From Cydia pomonella (Eukaryota; Arthropoda; Insecta; Lepidoptera; Tortricidae): DNA of 64,000 nucleotides. Below, piece by piece: positions 46,438 through 58,789 of the stretch. Positions within the stretch are counted from its first letter, which is position 1. Every line of letters begins with the position of its first letter. Position numbers and translations under genes: made by a program. The DNA is taken from positions 12,216,703-12,280,702 of the forward strand of contig NC_084713.1 in the NCBI RefSeq assembly GCF_033807575.1, read 5' to 3'. The notes below the pieces were generated by a model, which had not been told where the DNA came from, searched no databases, and worked only from the letters and a program-made list of their open reading frames with translations.

Positions 46438-46621
46438 CCCCTAGTGTAAACTTATTCGATAGCGAAACGTGACGTACGCGTTTGCGTTAAGTCTCATTTT
46501 GTATGGGATTTAGAAACAGCGCGCCAAGCGGGACGTTTTGGAAACTCAAAATCCCATACAAAATGAGACTTAACGCAAACGCGTACGTCACGTTTCGCTA
46601 TCGAATAAATTTACACTAGGG
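46438..46621. mobile_element. Large-arm palindromic MITE
   Basis: Arms of about 70 bp run from CCCCTAGTGTAAA through GATAGCGAAACGTGACGTAC and GCGTTTGCGTTAAG, almost perfectly mirrored, around a 43-base loop with GCGCGCCAAGCGGGACG. A second copy is at 63609-63796 with the loop reversed. Confidence 0.9.
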
Positions 46622-46634
46622 TACTGATAATATC

Positions 46635-46790
46635 GTCAGGTGACACGCAAAACTCACTAATTACTTAAAAATAATTAAGCAAAAATCAACCTTTCATTAA
46701 TAGTAATATGGTACATTACGGCTTAATAGCCATTACCATCACAAGTTCATACTTGTGGTGGTAATTAGTGAGTTTTGCTCGTCACCTGAG
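46635..46790. mobile_element. Fold-back MITE
   Basis: Arms GTCAGGTGACACGCAAAACT CACTAATTAC and complement; about 156 bp. It starts only 14 bases after the neighbouring palindrome. Confidence 0.8.
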
Positions 46791-48172
46791 GAATTATAAT
46801 ATTGGTATTATAATATAATACTAGTATTATTAATTTATTATACTATAAAATACAGACTCGACTCGTACAGGCAAAAAATATATACAGCCTTTTTTTAAAT
46901 CTATCTGAAACTGACAGATTTCCCAAGAGTATCTTGTTAATGTCGCTTAACCCAGTGGCCTGGTTTTATTTCAGGCAATAATGCTATATGTAACAGAACA
47001 AACACTGGAACTAACACTATATAAACAAGTTCAACAATAGACCGTATCATAATAACTTTTTGGGCCCGGGATCCATTCGAATAACAATCCACAATATCGC
47101 TGTTTACCTTTACATTCCTACGTCTTCCAACAACGCATTCAAATATCAACCTTATTAGGAACAAGTAAGGTTTTAATTTGAAAATATAGACGATGGAGTT
47201 ATTGCTTAGGTCCTGTAAGGGAAATCAGCAGGAAATCGCCTTCCTGTTATATTCCGAGTTGAAAAAACAGCTTTAGGTTAATGCAATGTCACTTAAATAG
47301 CATGCGAAGTAAAATGGTATATTAAAATTCGCGCAATACTCGTATGGACTATGGAGTCGTCATAATCATCTTACCCGATCGGATTCCTCATAAATCTCAT
47401 AATATTATATCATGTCATAAAAAATAGAAGCCTTTCAAAATAAGTATATATCGGGTCTTATTAGCGTAGAATACTTTAGCTGCTGACTCATTTTAGTGGG
47501 TATTATAAATTAACGTACAACATTGTTTAACAGCAGTTCTTTTGAAATGGTAAAAATTCTGACAGGGTTAGATACATTAAGGTCGCAAATAGACTGTCAT
47601 AGAAATAATCATATGAGATCCTATTTGACAGCAATCCTACAATTTATGATCATATACGACAAACTTATTAAAATTGTGGTTATTACACCATCATAGGTTT
47701 TTCATATTTAGATGAATAGGAGTCATATATGTAGGATAATATTTCGATGATAATGTAATTATATGCCTACATAGATAAGATATGGACAGATCTACATAAA
47801 TTATTATCTACTTGTTTAAAAGTTCAGATTGCTGACTGCTGGACTGTTGGTAGTAATTGGTTTTCCTGAGTGGTCTGCGTCTGGTGGACTATCTACGAAC
47901 ATGACACCCATTTAGATGCTTAAAATTTGCTTCTATTTCCACGTTTACATTTCTATGGTTTAATTATATACGGCTGCTATGTGATGTGTCTACAGATGGC
48001 ACGGGCATAAATTCGTGCTACGAGTACTACGTTGATAATATATGGCATAGCGCCGTAGTATTAACGTAGCGTAGACATAGTTTAAGCACGTTTCGCCATT
48101 GCACGTTAGACCGATTGCATTATTGCGTACGTTTTTCTTTGTAAAAATCAAAGGCCTAGTCTTAGGGTCATA
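46791..48172. other. Intergenic, nothing recognised
   Basis: AT-rich; a 75-codon minus frame at 46937-47164 shows no motif. Confidence 0.45.
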
Positions 48173-48344
48173 AATAAATAATAATAAATATTATAGGGAC
48201 ATCCTTACTTAAGTCCCACGGTAGGTAAGCCAAGAAAGCTTGTGTTGTGGGTACTCAGACAACGATATATAATATACAAACACTTAAATACACAGAAGAC
48301 ATCCATGACTCAGTCACTACCAACTAGGCCAGACTGGTCGTCAA
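48173..48344 (-). mobile_element. tRNA-derived SINE, internally deleted
   Basis: Minus-strand copy of the 49318 family. The head GACGACCAGTCTGGCCTAGT is joined directly to TGAGTCATGGATGTC, so box B and the following ~45 bases are gone. The tail is (TAA)-rich. Confidence 0.75.
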
Positions 48345-48407
48345 ATTACTTGAAAGAAATGTCATTCTTACTGACAGCGTCTGGTCCACAGTACAGTATG
48401 CTGCAAA

Positions 48408-48454
48408 GATAACTGACCCCCCTGCAAACAAGTTTCTATACAGGGTCAGTTATC
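48408..48454. repeat. Hairpin
   Basis: Stem GATAACTGACCC / GGGTCAGTTATC, with a 23-base loop; probably a MITE end. Confidence 0.7.
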
Positions 48455-48542
48455 ATTATTTTTTACAAATGTGTAGGTACGTGACTAAGGTTTCCGATTT
48501 TTGATTTATGTAATCTATTGGATACCTAATTTCTTTTAACTT

Positions 48543-48589
48543 CATCACCTAAACGGAAAAATGTGACCACCATTTGCCGTTTAGGTGAT
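48543..48589. repeat. Hairpin
   Basis: Stem ATCACCTAAACGG / CCGTTTAGGTGAT with a loop of about 20 bases. No link to the neighbouring hairpin is evident. Confidence 0.7.
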
Positions 48590-49317
48590 AAAGCAGAAAA
48601 AAAGCAAAACTATGTGAAAAAGACCAAGAGTTGGGGGTTTAAGGAACTACAACTTCTATATTCTGGAATCAGTAGGACTACAACCTTAATATACCTATAT
48701 AATATACAGAAATGAGTTGACTTATTATTAGAAAACACAATACGCCTAATGAGGGCGCCACCGGACGGTAGTCTTAAGTTGAACTAGTTTTAAGTAAATA
48801 GTAATTTGAGTTAATAAGTAAATAGTTAGTTAATATTAAATAGTGAAGATAAACAATATATTTCACAAACGCGGTCTAGACTGTAATTAAGTATCTGTTA
48901 ATTATTAATGAACAACTTGACGCTTTATCAATATTGATTGAAATTGAGAAATGAAAGTATTTGGCAAATTTGATCATGTATATTTTTTATCAATAAAAGA
49001 ATATTTGACCACGTAAATAAAGGCCGACACAAAAATAAATCCCCTCTACCGCTGAAACAGATTGTAAAATAATGAGACTACATAAATGTAGGTCTCTCAA
49101 ACAGACCGAATATTTTATTGGTTCAAAAAACCGCTAACTAGTCAAAAATCCTTACAAAATGACCATCCGGGTATGCTGGGTATCCGGGTGCTTAGGTAAG
49201 TGTTTTCCGTGTATAGAAACATAACACACTGGGGGTTGAGGCTTGTTCAATAATGACAAAAGATGATGGAAAATGGAAAGAAAAAACGATCGTATTACCT
49301 TATTCCTTACCCTTTGA
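48590..49317. other. Intergenic, nothing recognised
   Basis: AT-rich, no supported feature. Confidence 0.5.
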
Positions 49318-49590
49318 CGACCGATTTGGCCTAGTGGGTAGTGACCCTGCCTACGAAGCTGATGGTCCCGGGTTCAAATCCTGGTAAGGGCATTTATTCG
49401 TATGATGAGCATGGATATTTGTTCCTGACTCATGGGTGTTTTCTATGTATTTAAGTATTTATAAATATTTATATATTATATATATCGTTGTCTAAGTACC
49501 CTCAACACAAGCCTTATTGAGCTTACTGTTGGACTTAGTCAATTTGTGTAATAATGTCCTATAATATTTATTATTATTTATTTTTTATTT
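49318..49590 (+). mobile_element. tRNA-derived SINE, best-preserved copy
   Basis: Head CGACCGATTTGGCCTAGTGG, with box A TGGCCTAGTGGG and box B GGTTCAAATCC. The body contains TTTGTTCCTGACTCATGGG, TATATCGTTGTCTAAGTACC and CAATTTGTGTAATAATGTCC, and the tail is a (TAT)n-rich end. It is full length, so it serves as the reference for the other copies in this window. Confidence 0.9.
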
Positions 49591-51907
49591 ACCCTTTCAT
49601 AATATATAGTGATGAATTGATGATCACTTGTATGTTTTTGGAAAAGTTTTTTATGTTAATTTGAACTTCGTTAATTTCGTTGTTAACTATTTACGAGAGC
49701 ACAGTTGATTTTTATATATATGGTGTTAGTAAATTACTCGTAGTTTTATGACTCTAGACGCGAGCAAAAAAGAGGCGAACGGCCCAGTTCGAGCTGTACG
49801 AAATACGATATTCTGTTATATTGTTTCTTTAAACAAAAACGTCACTGACACTGACATATTCGATCCCTGTCGTATCTTTTTGACGTATTGTAAAGTTGGG
49901 ATCGGGTACTGAAACTGAACCCAATCCAAAGCCAACTGTAAGATACTATATTTATTATGTACAAGTATGTTTATTACGCGTATTGTTTGAACTGTTGTTG
50001 TTGTTTAGGTATTATATGTAAACGTGTATTTGTGTAACAGCAATCAAACGGACCATTCGCCCGCATTGATTGACGTTCATTCTGTTCACGGCCTTTATCG
50101 GGTACGCAAATATGTCGATTCGTATCCAAAGGTTACTTTAGACCACCACCATTTATTTTTAACACCAAAGCGGACTAAGAAGTACATACATATCAGCTTA
50201 GTTTATATACCACAGGCGTTGCGCGATCGAATTCGATTGCGCAATCTACTACCGTCTACTACCCAATTATTTTTCTATTTTGTATTATCCCAGATACTAA
50301 AATGACAGTTCGGTGTCCCAATTTGTGCTGCAGATCTGTTACTTTATTTTCCGTATTATAAAGGTTCGTTCTCGAAAAGACGTAAAACCGTCGCATTCTT
50401 CACTTTAAGCCGGCTAGGGCATAGTGCTTTGTGGCTTGGTCGGACAGTCAATATCAGAGCAGGATATTGACTTAGGGTGGCAGTGGAATAATGCTAATCC
50501 ATCATCAACGGCGCGACGGCGCCCGCAAGTCGAGTAAGGAGGCTTACTGCTCACCTGCCAACACGCATTAGACAAGCACGGTAGGTTAGTTGTCTGATTG
50601 TTTTGCCCGTAAATAGCTTCCAGGAGGTGTTCGTTCTACATGACATTAAAGCTTAAAAATGACCGGGCTCGAAAGATCCGATAGTTTGAAACAAAGACAC
50701 AAATATAATAATTATTATGATAAAGGCAACTATGAGTATATCATATGCGAGATTAGCATTATGTTATTTTTGTACCAGACCAAGTCAAAAGAATGTAATG
50801 ATTTAATCAGTTGATGTGTACGATATAGGTATGTGTTGATGATGATTTTGGTTAAAAAATTGTCTTACATCAGACTGTCGCTATATGGCTTCACATTATT
50901 TTATTTGTCGCCAACCTTTTTCACCCAAGACCTAGGACAAAAGGGCACACAGTTCACGACCTGACGCGGTTAAATGACGTCCCAGTTTTCGTATTACGGA
51001 TCGAGATCATGTAACATATTGTTCCCAAGTATAAAAGACTACACAATCTTCCTCCTGAGCATACACATAATATGGGTCACGCTCTGAATACCTCAAATAG
51101 AAGTCTTATGATGCGAGACTATTTCAACAGTAAACAAATAAGAATTGGGTGAAAAAAGTTTTTTTTTTTTCAGTTTATTTCTTTACAACCCACAAAAGTA
51201 TATGATGATTTTTTACGCTCGTAATAAAATAAAAAATGTTTGATAAGTATACAAATGTTTTATAGTACATACTAATATACAACAATAAAAGAAAAGGTTG
51301 AAAAAAATAAGTCTGTTCTTATATGAATTATGAAATATAAAGCCGATCTCAGCTCTCTATTCCATGAAAACAGCAGAAATAGATAAGCAGTAAGGTGGCC
51401 CAAAGGCTTTTCACGTTACTGGTCTGACTTCTTTAACAACAAAATTATAGTCAGATAATTTTGAAGTCATTGCCCGCTTAGCAACTTTTGCTGCTGTGCT
51501 TGTAATAGCTACATAAGGAAAGAAAGAAAGAACTTGGCTACTTATCATATACGACCAACATTCGAGCTATCAATGCTATCATGTCACAGTTGTGTAATTA
51601 ATTCATTCAATATTAATTCTGCATACAATTGTATATCAAATAAAAATATATATTACTTCTTAATATCCTAAGCACAGACACATGTGAACGGCACGTAAAA
51701 AAAAAACCATCCCTGTATACTCGTAATAAGCATGCCTTATCCCAATTATACCTAAGCCTATTAATGTACGTAATGTTAAATTTACTTTCAATGTTTTAGG
51801 GACATAGCAAAAACAAAGCCTTCTATTAAAAGAAGCTTTTTAAAAAACATCGTACTAAATAAGAGGTTGATTCTGTTTTAACAATTTGATATGGCTTTTA
51901 TCAACTT
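49591..51907. other. Intergenic, nothing firm
   Basis: A 93-codon frame at 50024-50305 has no recognisable motif. A GC-richer patch at 50400-50640 may be an old repeat. Confidence 0.4.
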
Positions 51908-52129
51908 TAAAACGACCTAAAATCTTTAAAAGATCGATAACTAAACGACATGTCAAAATTAACGTTTATTTCGATTCCGCTGTGATCCCAATAAGATCTA
52001 TCTACGATATTTCTAACGTCAAAGTGACATTGGTTGCCCGAATCGAGCTACTTCTGTCAATTATATGACATACAAATGATATCTCAATGACAACTTATCG
52101 TTATCGTATCTCATTCTTCGATTCGGGCC
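51908..52129 (-). mobile_element. MITE with ATTCGGGCC end, one end missing
   Basis: Homologous in inverse orientation to 54775-55035 through AGATCGATAACTAAACGACA, CTAACGTCAAAGTGACATTGG and the end TCATTCTTCGATTCGGGCC. The other terminal repeat is lost. Confidence 0.75.
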
Positions 52130-54774
52130 GATGGTCATATCAAAATAAGACGATAACCTTAACAAATTATTAAAATAGAGTCTTTCTCTAGTTTCTTGTC
52201 TTACTGACGAAATAATATCGGTACACAAGCAAAATTTTGTTTTATCTCGATTTTAAGCAGTCACGAACTTACGAATAATGCTTTTATGAGTTTATTTATT
52301 ATGTTTTTCCATTCCTATTTAAGCCTATTATTGTGACAAGCGGACTCCTTAATGTTAAGCAGTAATACATAATAACATTCTGAATAATATATTATCTATT
52401 TGAGAAGGTAGGTAATATTTTTAGGATCAGATAATTATGTACCATGATTATTATTATTGTTTGAGTTCACATTGCGTAAAAGTGTATCAGTTATATATCT
52501 TTAATTATGCCCTGATAATTGTATTCAGAAAGACTGTTTTTATTATATCCACTTCTGCTAGGATCAGGAAGACTACTGCAAATATAAGAGTTTTTTATGC
52601 GATCATATTACGTTAGTCCGCTGTTCATTTATTATTACTCCACACTAGGGAATGCTCCCGTTACTGAATTGTATGGTGCGAACCGGGAAGTCCCGGTTTC
52701 GTGGCTGATTTTGGACAGAAAACCAATACCAACACCCTTCTCCACACCAATAAACTGATCTCTGATATAACTTACGTTTGTACTAATTGAATCACATGAG
52801 AATTCTCTCATTATTAACGGTGTTTACACATTGCTTCCAATCATCTCAATTACCACCGAAATGTCAATGTGCGTCCATTTGTATAATTTACTAACCCACG
52901 CCGAGTGCGTACCTAATGAATACCACAAATTTAAGCTGCATTTTATTTGCAGTTTCGAATGGAGAGCCAATTACTAAAAGCCGACATTGTCCAACTGCCA
53001 GACTGTTTTAATGCTGAAGAATTCCTAGGTTCTTGAAATAAAGTATGCAACGTATTTAAACAGCCATGTTGGCAGTCTTGGCACAAGTTAAATACATCGT
53101 GATAGAAACTCCATTTGCTAAGAAAAAAGACATGGTCGGGCAGTATAGTGATATCTCAAGAGTAATTCGAACTTTGACATCAAAATGCAATCTGTTTGTT
53201 ATCATTCACCTCGGCGTGCCACTCGGACCAATACATGTACGAACCAGTAGGAGCAAAAAGTATTTACGTGCGAATAATAACAAAGGTTCATTATTATGTA
53301 CATATCAAATCATATGTACGAGCATTTTGAATGGTCGTTGAAATTGGTTACCTCAATTGTGCATTTGACAGCCTTAGGGCGTGACGTAGGTATATACATA
53401 ATTATTCCCGTGTTTTGGGTAGGTTGACCTCTAAACTTAAAACTGTCAGCAACATGTTCTTCGCTTTTACGCAAGAAAATATGCATATTTAATATGCATT
53501 GGATGCCTGCGTATTTTTGCGTTAAAGCAAAGCCTGGGGCTTGTTATTTCATATATCAGTTTGAATTGAGGAGTTGAATTCTTAACGCAGAGCCCCCGTG
53601 ATACGAAAAGCTTAATACATAATGTATACATATTATTTATGCAGCACAGGCAAGGATGAAACGAATTAGAACATTATCATAGCATAGCATTTAGCATTTA
53701 ATCATAGCATTTAACATTAAAGTTTAAGAACTTCAGAATTGTATTGATATTTGATTACACAGATTACAGTTTGTGAAAACCTAGATTTCTACTGAACAAC
53801 GAGTATCTAACACGCAAGACATTCATAATGGTTACGATATTAGTGCATTAGGTAACGTCTGTTAGAACTACGTCAATAATATGGATCCACGTATTAGTAT
53901 GTGTACGTGTACTTCGCACACATTCAAAATAAAATCTCAAATTGTCAATGATTCTTTTCATTTATGTGGCGCTAACATCAACTTATTAAATAAGGTATAT
54001 ATAGAGCATAAAATTATTGCTCTCGAAGTCATAAAAGAAATAAATGAGTCATAAGTAAAATTTAACCGTGTCCATAAAACACATCACCGCAACGGTAGGA
54101 CTCACTTATTCAGGATTGAGCCTAAACGTACAAAAACGTATAGATAATATTACTTATATTTAACTTCTAGTATTTTATTACTACTCGTATCGTTTATCGA
54201 GCGCGGGCACATTATCCGTTCGGAAAAACCAGCTCTCCCATTATGCAGAATTGTTGAGTAGAGTCTCAAGTCAAGTTACTCTGGTTTGATCAAAACACGT
54301 TTCGGCCTAGGCTACACCATCAACCAGAATATGGTCAGCTTTCAACGGCGCTAATAACTGGCCATTAGATAGGAAAAGTAATTCTTTCCTGGAACGTGAG
54401 GGTGAAGGCAAACGGTTGTTTACAATCATAATCTACGGGCATTAGAAGCAATAACGACCTGTCTGAATTCTCTTTCCTCCAACCCACGAAGTGAAGTAAA
54501 CGCTGGACGGAACTTTCCCCGTATAGCCCTCGTATTAAGGTATTTATTATGAACGTAAAAATATTTTAGGTCATCCATTTGTCTGAACTGAAGTGAGGAA
54601 TAAATTGGAGATCTTTGAATTATTTCACTATACGTGATATTATGTTTGTTCACCCAACAACACCAAAATAATGCAAAACTTAGAGGTGTTTACCATACTT
54701 TTAGGTTCCTTATAATAAGAGAAAATTGTCTGTATAGTTAAACGCAGGTACGGCTACAATAACGAAAGACTAAT
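52130..54774. other. Intergenic, nothing recognised
   Basis: A 91-codon frame at 53066-53341 and a 75-codon frame at 54426-54653 show no motif. A short stem (ACCGGGA / TCCCGGT) lies near 52682. Confidence 0.4.
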
Positions 54775-55035
54775 GGCCCGATTCGAAGAATGAGATACGA
54801 TAACGATAAGTTCTGGTATAGATAAGTTCTCATGTAGATATTGTTTGTATGTCGTATAACTGACAGAAGCAGCTCGATTCGGGCAACCAATGTCACTTTG
54901 ACGTTTTAGAAATATCGTAGATAGATCTTATTGGGATCACAGCGGAATCGAAATAAACGTCGATTTTGACATGTCGTTTAGTTATCGATCTTTTAAAGAT
55001 CTTAAACGTGTCTTAATCATTCTTCGAATCGGGCC
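54775..55035 (+). mobile_element. MITE with GGCCCGATTC ends, complete
   Basis: About 260 bp with terminal inverted repeats GGCCCGATTCGAAGAATGA and complement. The interior includes TTATTGGGATCACAGCGGAA. It is the complete partner of 51908-52129. Confidence 0.8.
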
Positions 55036-55977
55036 GTTATTTTTCATGAAATCTTCTAAATAATCTGGCGCATCCAGTCTTGCTTGTGAACGTGAAATGA
55101 AATCACCTATTTGCGCGTTTTTTGTAGCGGCAATTTTTATACAATTATTGGAGCATTTTAGAAGTATTTCAACATTTCTTTTTCACTGAATCTATTTGAA
55201 ATAGAATCGATTGACATCTTTCAAAAAATGATGCATGTTATGAATTTCACACAACGACTCCATTCGAGCGCAAGATTTTTCTAATCTTTACTGTGCGATT
55301 CATCGACAATCGCGCGACTTAACGATTTAATAGATTATTTTGCTAGCCATACTAAGCGATGGAAATAGCAATAACTCATTTATAAATGGCTACTTTTACT
55401 TGTAGGCTACCCAAAAAAACTATAAAAACTGTGGACTATATAACATTTTCCCATGCAAAGATAAACATGCTATATTATTAACTACACCTCCACCCTAATC
55501 TAATCCTTATTCTCTCCATCTTTGGCCTACTCATTGATATTCTTAAGACACAAGATTATGGACTATCGTCATTTGAAACTTCGACCCAACTCAAACTTCC
55601 ATCGCGGTTAGGCTTGTAAGTGACGCAAATAAAGTAGTTTATTGGAGCAAGTAAATACACTATTAGCAGCCATCAATATGTATAAATTCATCATTCGCTT
55701 GCCCTTTTCCCGTATAATATGTTCACCATATTTTGTGACATAAAGAATAGGTTAATAGCATATTATTGCCAAGGCCCGGAACTAAAAGTTTTTTCTGACC
55801 AAGTACTTAGTCCGAAAATGATTATTTCCGCTGCTGAGGTATTAGTGTTTCACTCCTAGAAAAAAAGGGTTATTGGTTGTAAGGCTCTCATGTTGGTCAG
55901 TCTCCACTTGATGTGTAAAGTAGTGGGCTACGAGCAAATTTGTCACTGCTGGTATTTTCGTTAATCTACTCGAATTT
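55036..55977. other. Intergenic, nothing recognised
   Basis: AT-rich sequence without a supported feature. Confidence 0.5.
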
Positions 55978-56460
55978 TTAGGGTTCCGTACCTGAAAAGT
56001 TCCTGAAAAGGAAAATAACGGAACATTTATAGGATCACTTTGTTGTCCGTCCGTACATCCGTCCGTCTGTCTGTCTGTTTGTCAAGACTCTCTATATCAG
56101 GAATGCGTGGAAGTATCTTGTTGATATTAAAACTACAATCCCTACTGAGGTCTACAATCCCTACTGAGGTCTACAATCCCTTAAAGCTGTAAAAACATGA
56201 AAGTTCTAAGATATTTAACTTAAAAAAATACGGCCGTTTATGCCGCAAATAAGTACGTAAATTTCAAGTATTTCACCACTCTCAAGAGAATCAAAATTTA
56301 GTTTGGGTACTTTCCGTTGACCTAGAACTATGAAATTTGGCAAGTAATATCATTATAAAGACAGGGAAAATCTGAAAACTCTAAATTTGTAAACAAAATT
56401 GTTAAATTTGTACGGACCCCTCGGCGGGCGAGTCTGACTCGCACTTGTCGGGTTTTTTTC
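55978..56460 (+). repeat. Dispersed repeat with CCGT/CTGT block
   Basis: Head AGGGTTCCGTACCTGAAAAG, then AACGGAAC, a CCGT/CTGT tract and a body with ACCTAGAACTATGAAATTTG. The end is GGGCGAGTCTGACTCGCACT TGTCGGG, the usual terminus of this group. A 22-bp unit (CTACAATCCCTACTGAGGT) is repeated two and a half times at 56128-56180. Confidence 0.75.
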
Positions 56461-56655
56461 AATATCACCCCATCCCCTGTCCATGTTGCTCCTATCAGAT
56501 AAATGATACAAGTTTTAGAGCCGCATACTGATGTATTACATTTAAAATATATTTAATTTATTAAATCTGAATAAGAATGTTTTTTGTCTTAGGCAAATCC
56601 TAACACGTTTTCGTCTTTACTCAGGATTATTTCATGGCGTAATATCAACATGAAA

Positions 56656-57430
56656 GACGACCGGTCTGGCTTAGTGACCCTGCCCTGTCTCGTGTGATGA
56701 GCACGGATATTTGTTCCTGAGTCATGGGTGTATTTAAGTATTTATAAATATTTGTATTTATATAACATATGTTACGGGTAATGGTAGAAGGTTAGTTAAA
56801 CTCAAATTTATCCGAGTATAACTAGTATTACCCAAGCCTTTTGGGTAAAGTCCGAACATTTAATCTGTATTCGGCGTTTACCCGGACACATCCAGGTCTA
56901 CCCAGCCACTAGCTGGGTAATAGTGAAAAAATGATTTAATTACCGGGCTTTACCCAAATGGCTTGGATAATACTAAATGTACACATAACATTACCCAGCC
57001 AGCGTTGGGCAGACCTAGGTGTGTACGGCTAAACGCCGAACATAAATTATTTTTTATTTCGTATTCGGACTTTACCCAAAAAGGTTGGGTAATAATACTA
57101 AGTAACCCCGGGTAAATTTTAGTTAACTTAATATTCTAGCATTATCCGGAACATGGGTATACTTAATTAAAGAAAACTTAAGTTTACCAGGGTATACCTG
57201 GTATTACCCACGGCTTTTGGGTACAGCCCGAAAATTAAATCAACTTGGGTAAACCTAGAATTTTACGGGTAAACGCCGAATACAGATTAAATTATTGGAC
57301 TTTAGGCTTGGGCAATACTAGTTATACCCGGGTAAACTTGAGTTTAATTAACCTTCTAACATTATACGTAACGTATATATGGTTGTCTACGTACCCACAA
57401 TACAAGCCTTATTGAGTGTACTGTGGGAGC
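56656..57430 (+). mobile_element. tRNA-derived SINE split by another element
   Basis: The head GACGACCGGTCTGGCTTAGT continues to about 56770, with a deletion removing box B. The distal part (TTGTCTACGTACCCAC...GCCTTATTGAG) resumes at about 57380. The interruption is the TIR element 56771-57372. Confidence 0.75.
56771..57372. mobile_element. TIR element rich in GGGTAA/TTACCC
   Basis: About 600 bp. The terminal arms of about 80 bp start GTTACGGGTAATGGTAGAAGG and end in an imperfect complement. The interior has many TTACCC / GGGTAA strings in both orientations, including TTTACCCAAA and TTGGGTAATA, making sub-hairpins. Noncoding. Confidence 0.75.
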
Positions 57431-57794
57431 GCACACGCACACGTACACACAAAGACACACAAACCTTTGTATTTCATATCTAGATTAAATATTAAAATAC
57501 CTATTAACTTGTGCACCTTTATGCTCAAGCAAATTAAATAGAGATACATAGTGTATATATAAAAATAAATACATATAAAAAAAATTTTGTGTCATAATTA
57601 TTATATTTCAGTATCTTTAAACTAGTAACCACGATACAGACTTTGCCTAGTGTGGAGACAATCGTTAATCTTAGGCTTTGACATAAGGATTTTAAACCTT
57701 TACTGTAAAAAGAATATCCTGTGGTTGCAACGTAAAATGGAAATATATATATATATTATTTATATATAGGTGTTACTCTTTCAAAACACTTTCT

Positions 57795-58255
57795 CTAGTT
57801 GTATTGATGGCAGCACCATCTCTCCCGCTATACCGTTATCCCATAAGAGATTCGTATAGGAGGTGCAAGTACGTACCTACTGCTCGCCCTTAAAAGTTGG
57901 TCATACATTTCAAAGATATATCATACATATACTGGAGATTTTCGGACGAGTACCGCCGTGGCTAGTACGGCTACCACCACTTTTGATATTGACATATTCG
58001 CTCACGACTACGTTACTTACTTTCTTACATCTCGCTTCCACAAATATGCCAGTACGAGAAGAATATAAAGTAAGTTACGTAGACGTGAGTAAATATGTCA
58101 ATATCAAAACTGGTGGTAGCCGTCTCTTGTGATGGAACCTTAGCCACGTAAGCTGAAGACGCTGGTTCGATTCTGGCCGCGGCCACCGGTGGGCTTTGTC
58201 ATTGTTTCTTTAGTACGTGACCACTGACATAAATGTACTACATACTAGACACGCT
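57795..58255 (+). mobile_element. SINE-like element, interrupted
   Basis: Head TATTGATGGCAGCACCATCT as at 45340. The box-B-like GCTGGTTCGATTCTGG is at about 58161, then GGGCTTTGTCATTG. Between them (57930-58115) lies extra sequence with an inverted pair built on CTACCACCACTTTTGATATT and its complement, an inserted MITE. Confidence 0.5.
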
Positions 58256-58621
58256 ATCGAGAACAACTTGTGTCCGCCATTTTCGGCGTTTGACGTCTGT
58301 CACTAAGCTTAAGAATAATAGCTAATCAGAGGCGAAACTGTTATGACAACTGTTCATTTTCTGCCTAAATACGTACTGTAAAGAATCTAGATAAAATTTA
58401 TTTATTTCCATTAAAGTGTAATGATTTTTGTTTCTTTTGTGACACTGCCGATATTAAAATTTATAAAAATAGTCTTTTGTGTTTGACTCTCGTACTCGTA
58501 GCAATTTTGATCAAATCCCACTTATAACATAATATTTTCTTTAAGTATAATAAAAACACATCAAAAAATTAATTTTAAACAAGCAAAAACGTCTGCGAAC
58601 GATGCAGATTAAGCGTAGAAT
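58256..58621. other. Intergenic, nothing recognised
   Basis: AT-rich sequence without a supported feature. Confidence 0.5.
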
Positions 58622-58789
58622 AAATTTAAAAGTGGAAAAATACTGTCTTGGGTGAGACTTGAACTCATCGATGGATCGATACTCCAGCGCTCTGCCATCT
58701 GAGCCATCTAGCGACATCAACCGTAAAAACGTTACACTTCTGAGTGTTTCAAGTATCATCCAAGACGGTATTTTTCCACTTTAAAATTT
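58622..58789 (-). mobile_element. Fold-back element enclosing a tRNA-like sequence
   Basis: The outer arms AAATTTAAAAGTGGAAAAAT and a near-perfect complement span 58622-58652 and 58758-58789. On the minus strand the core (58722-58652) reads like a tRNA: box A TGGCTCAGATGG, then AGAGCGCTGGAG, then a box-B-like GAGTTCAAGTC. The acceptor stem is not closed, so it is not a functional tRNA gene. Confidence 0.65.

Noticed and set aside
50024..50305. 93-codon frame
   Set aside because: No recognisable domain and no supporting context; length is within chance for the amount of sequence.
58652..58722. Functional tRNA gene on the minus strand
   Set aside because: Box B is mismatched and the ends do not pair as an acceptor stem; it sits within inverted arms.
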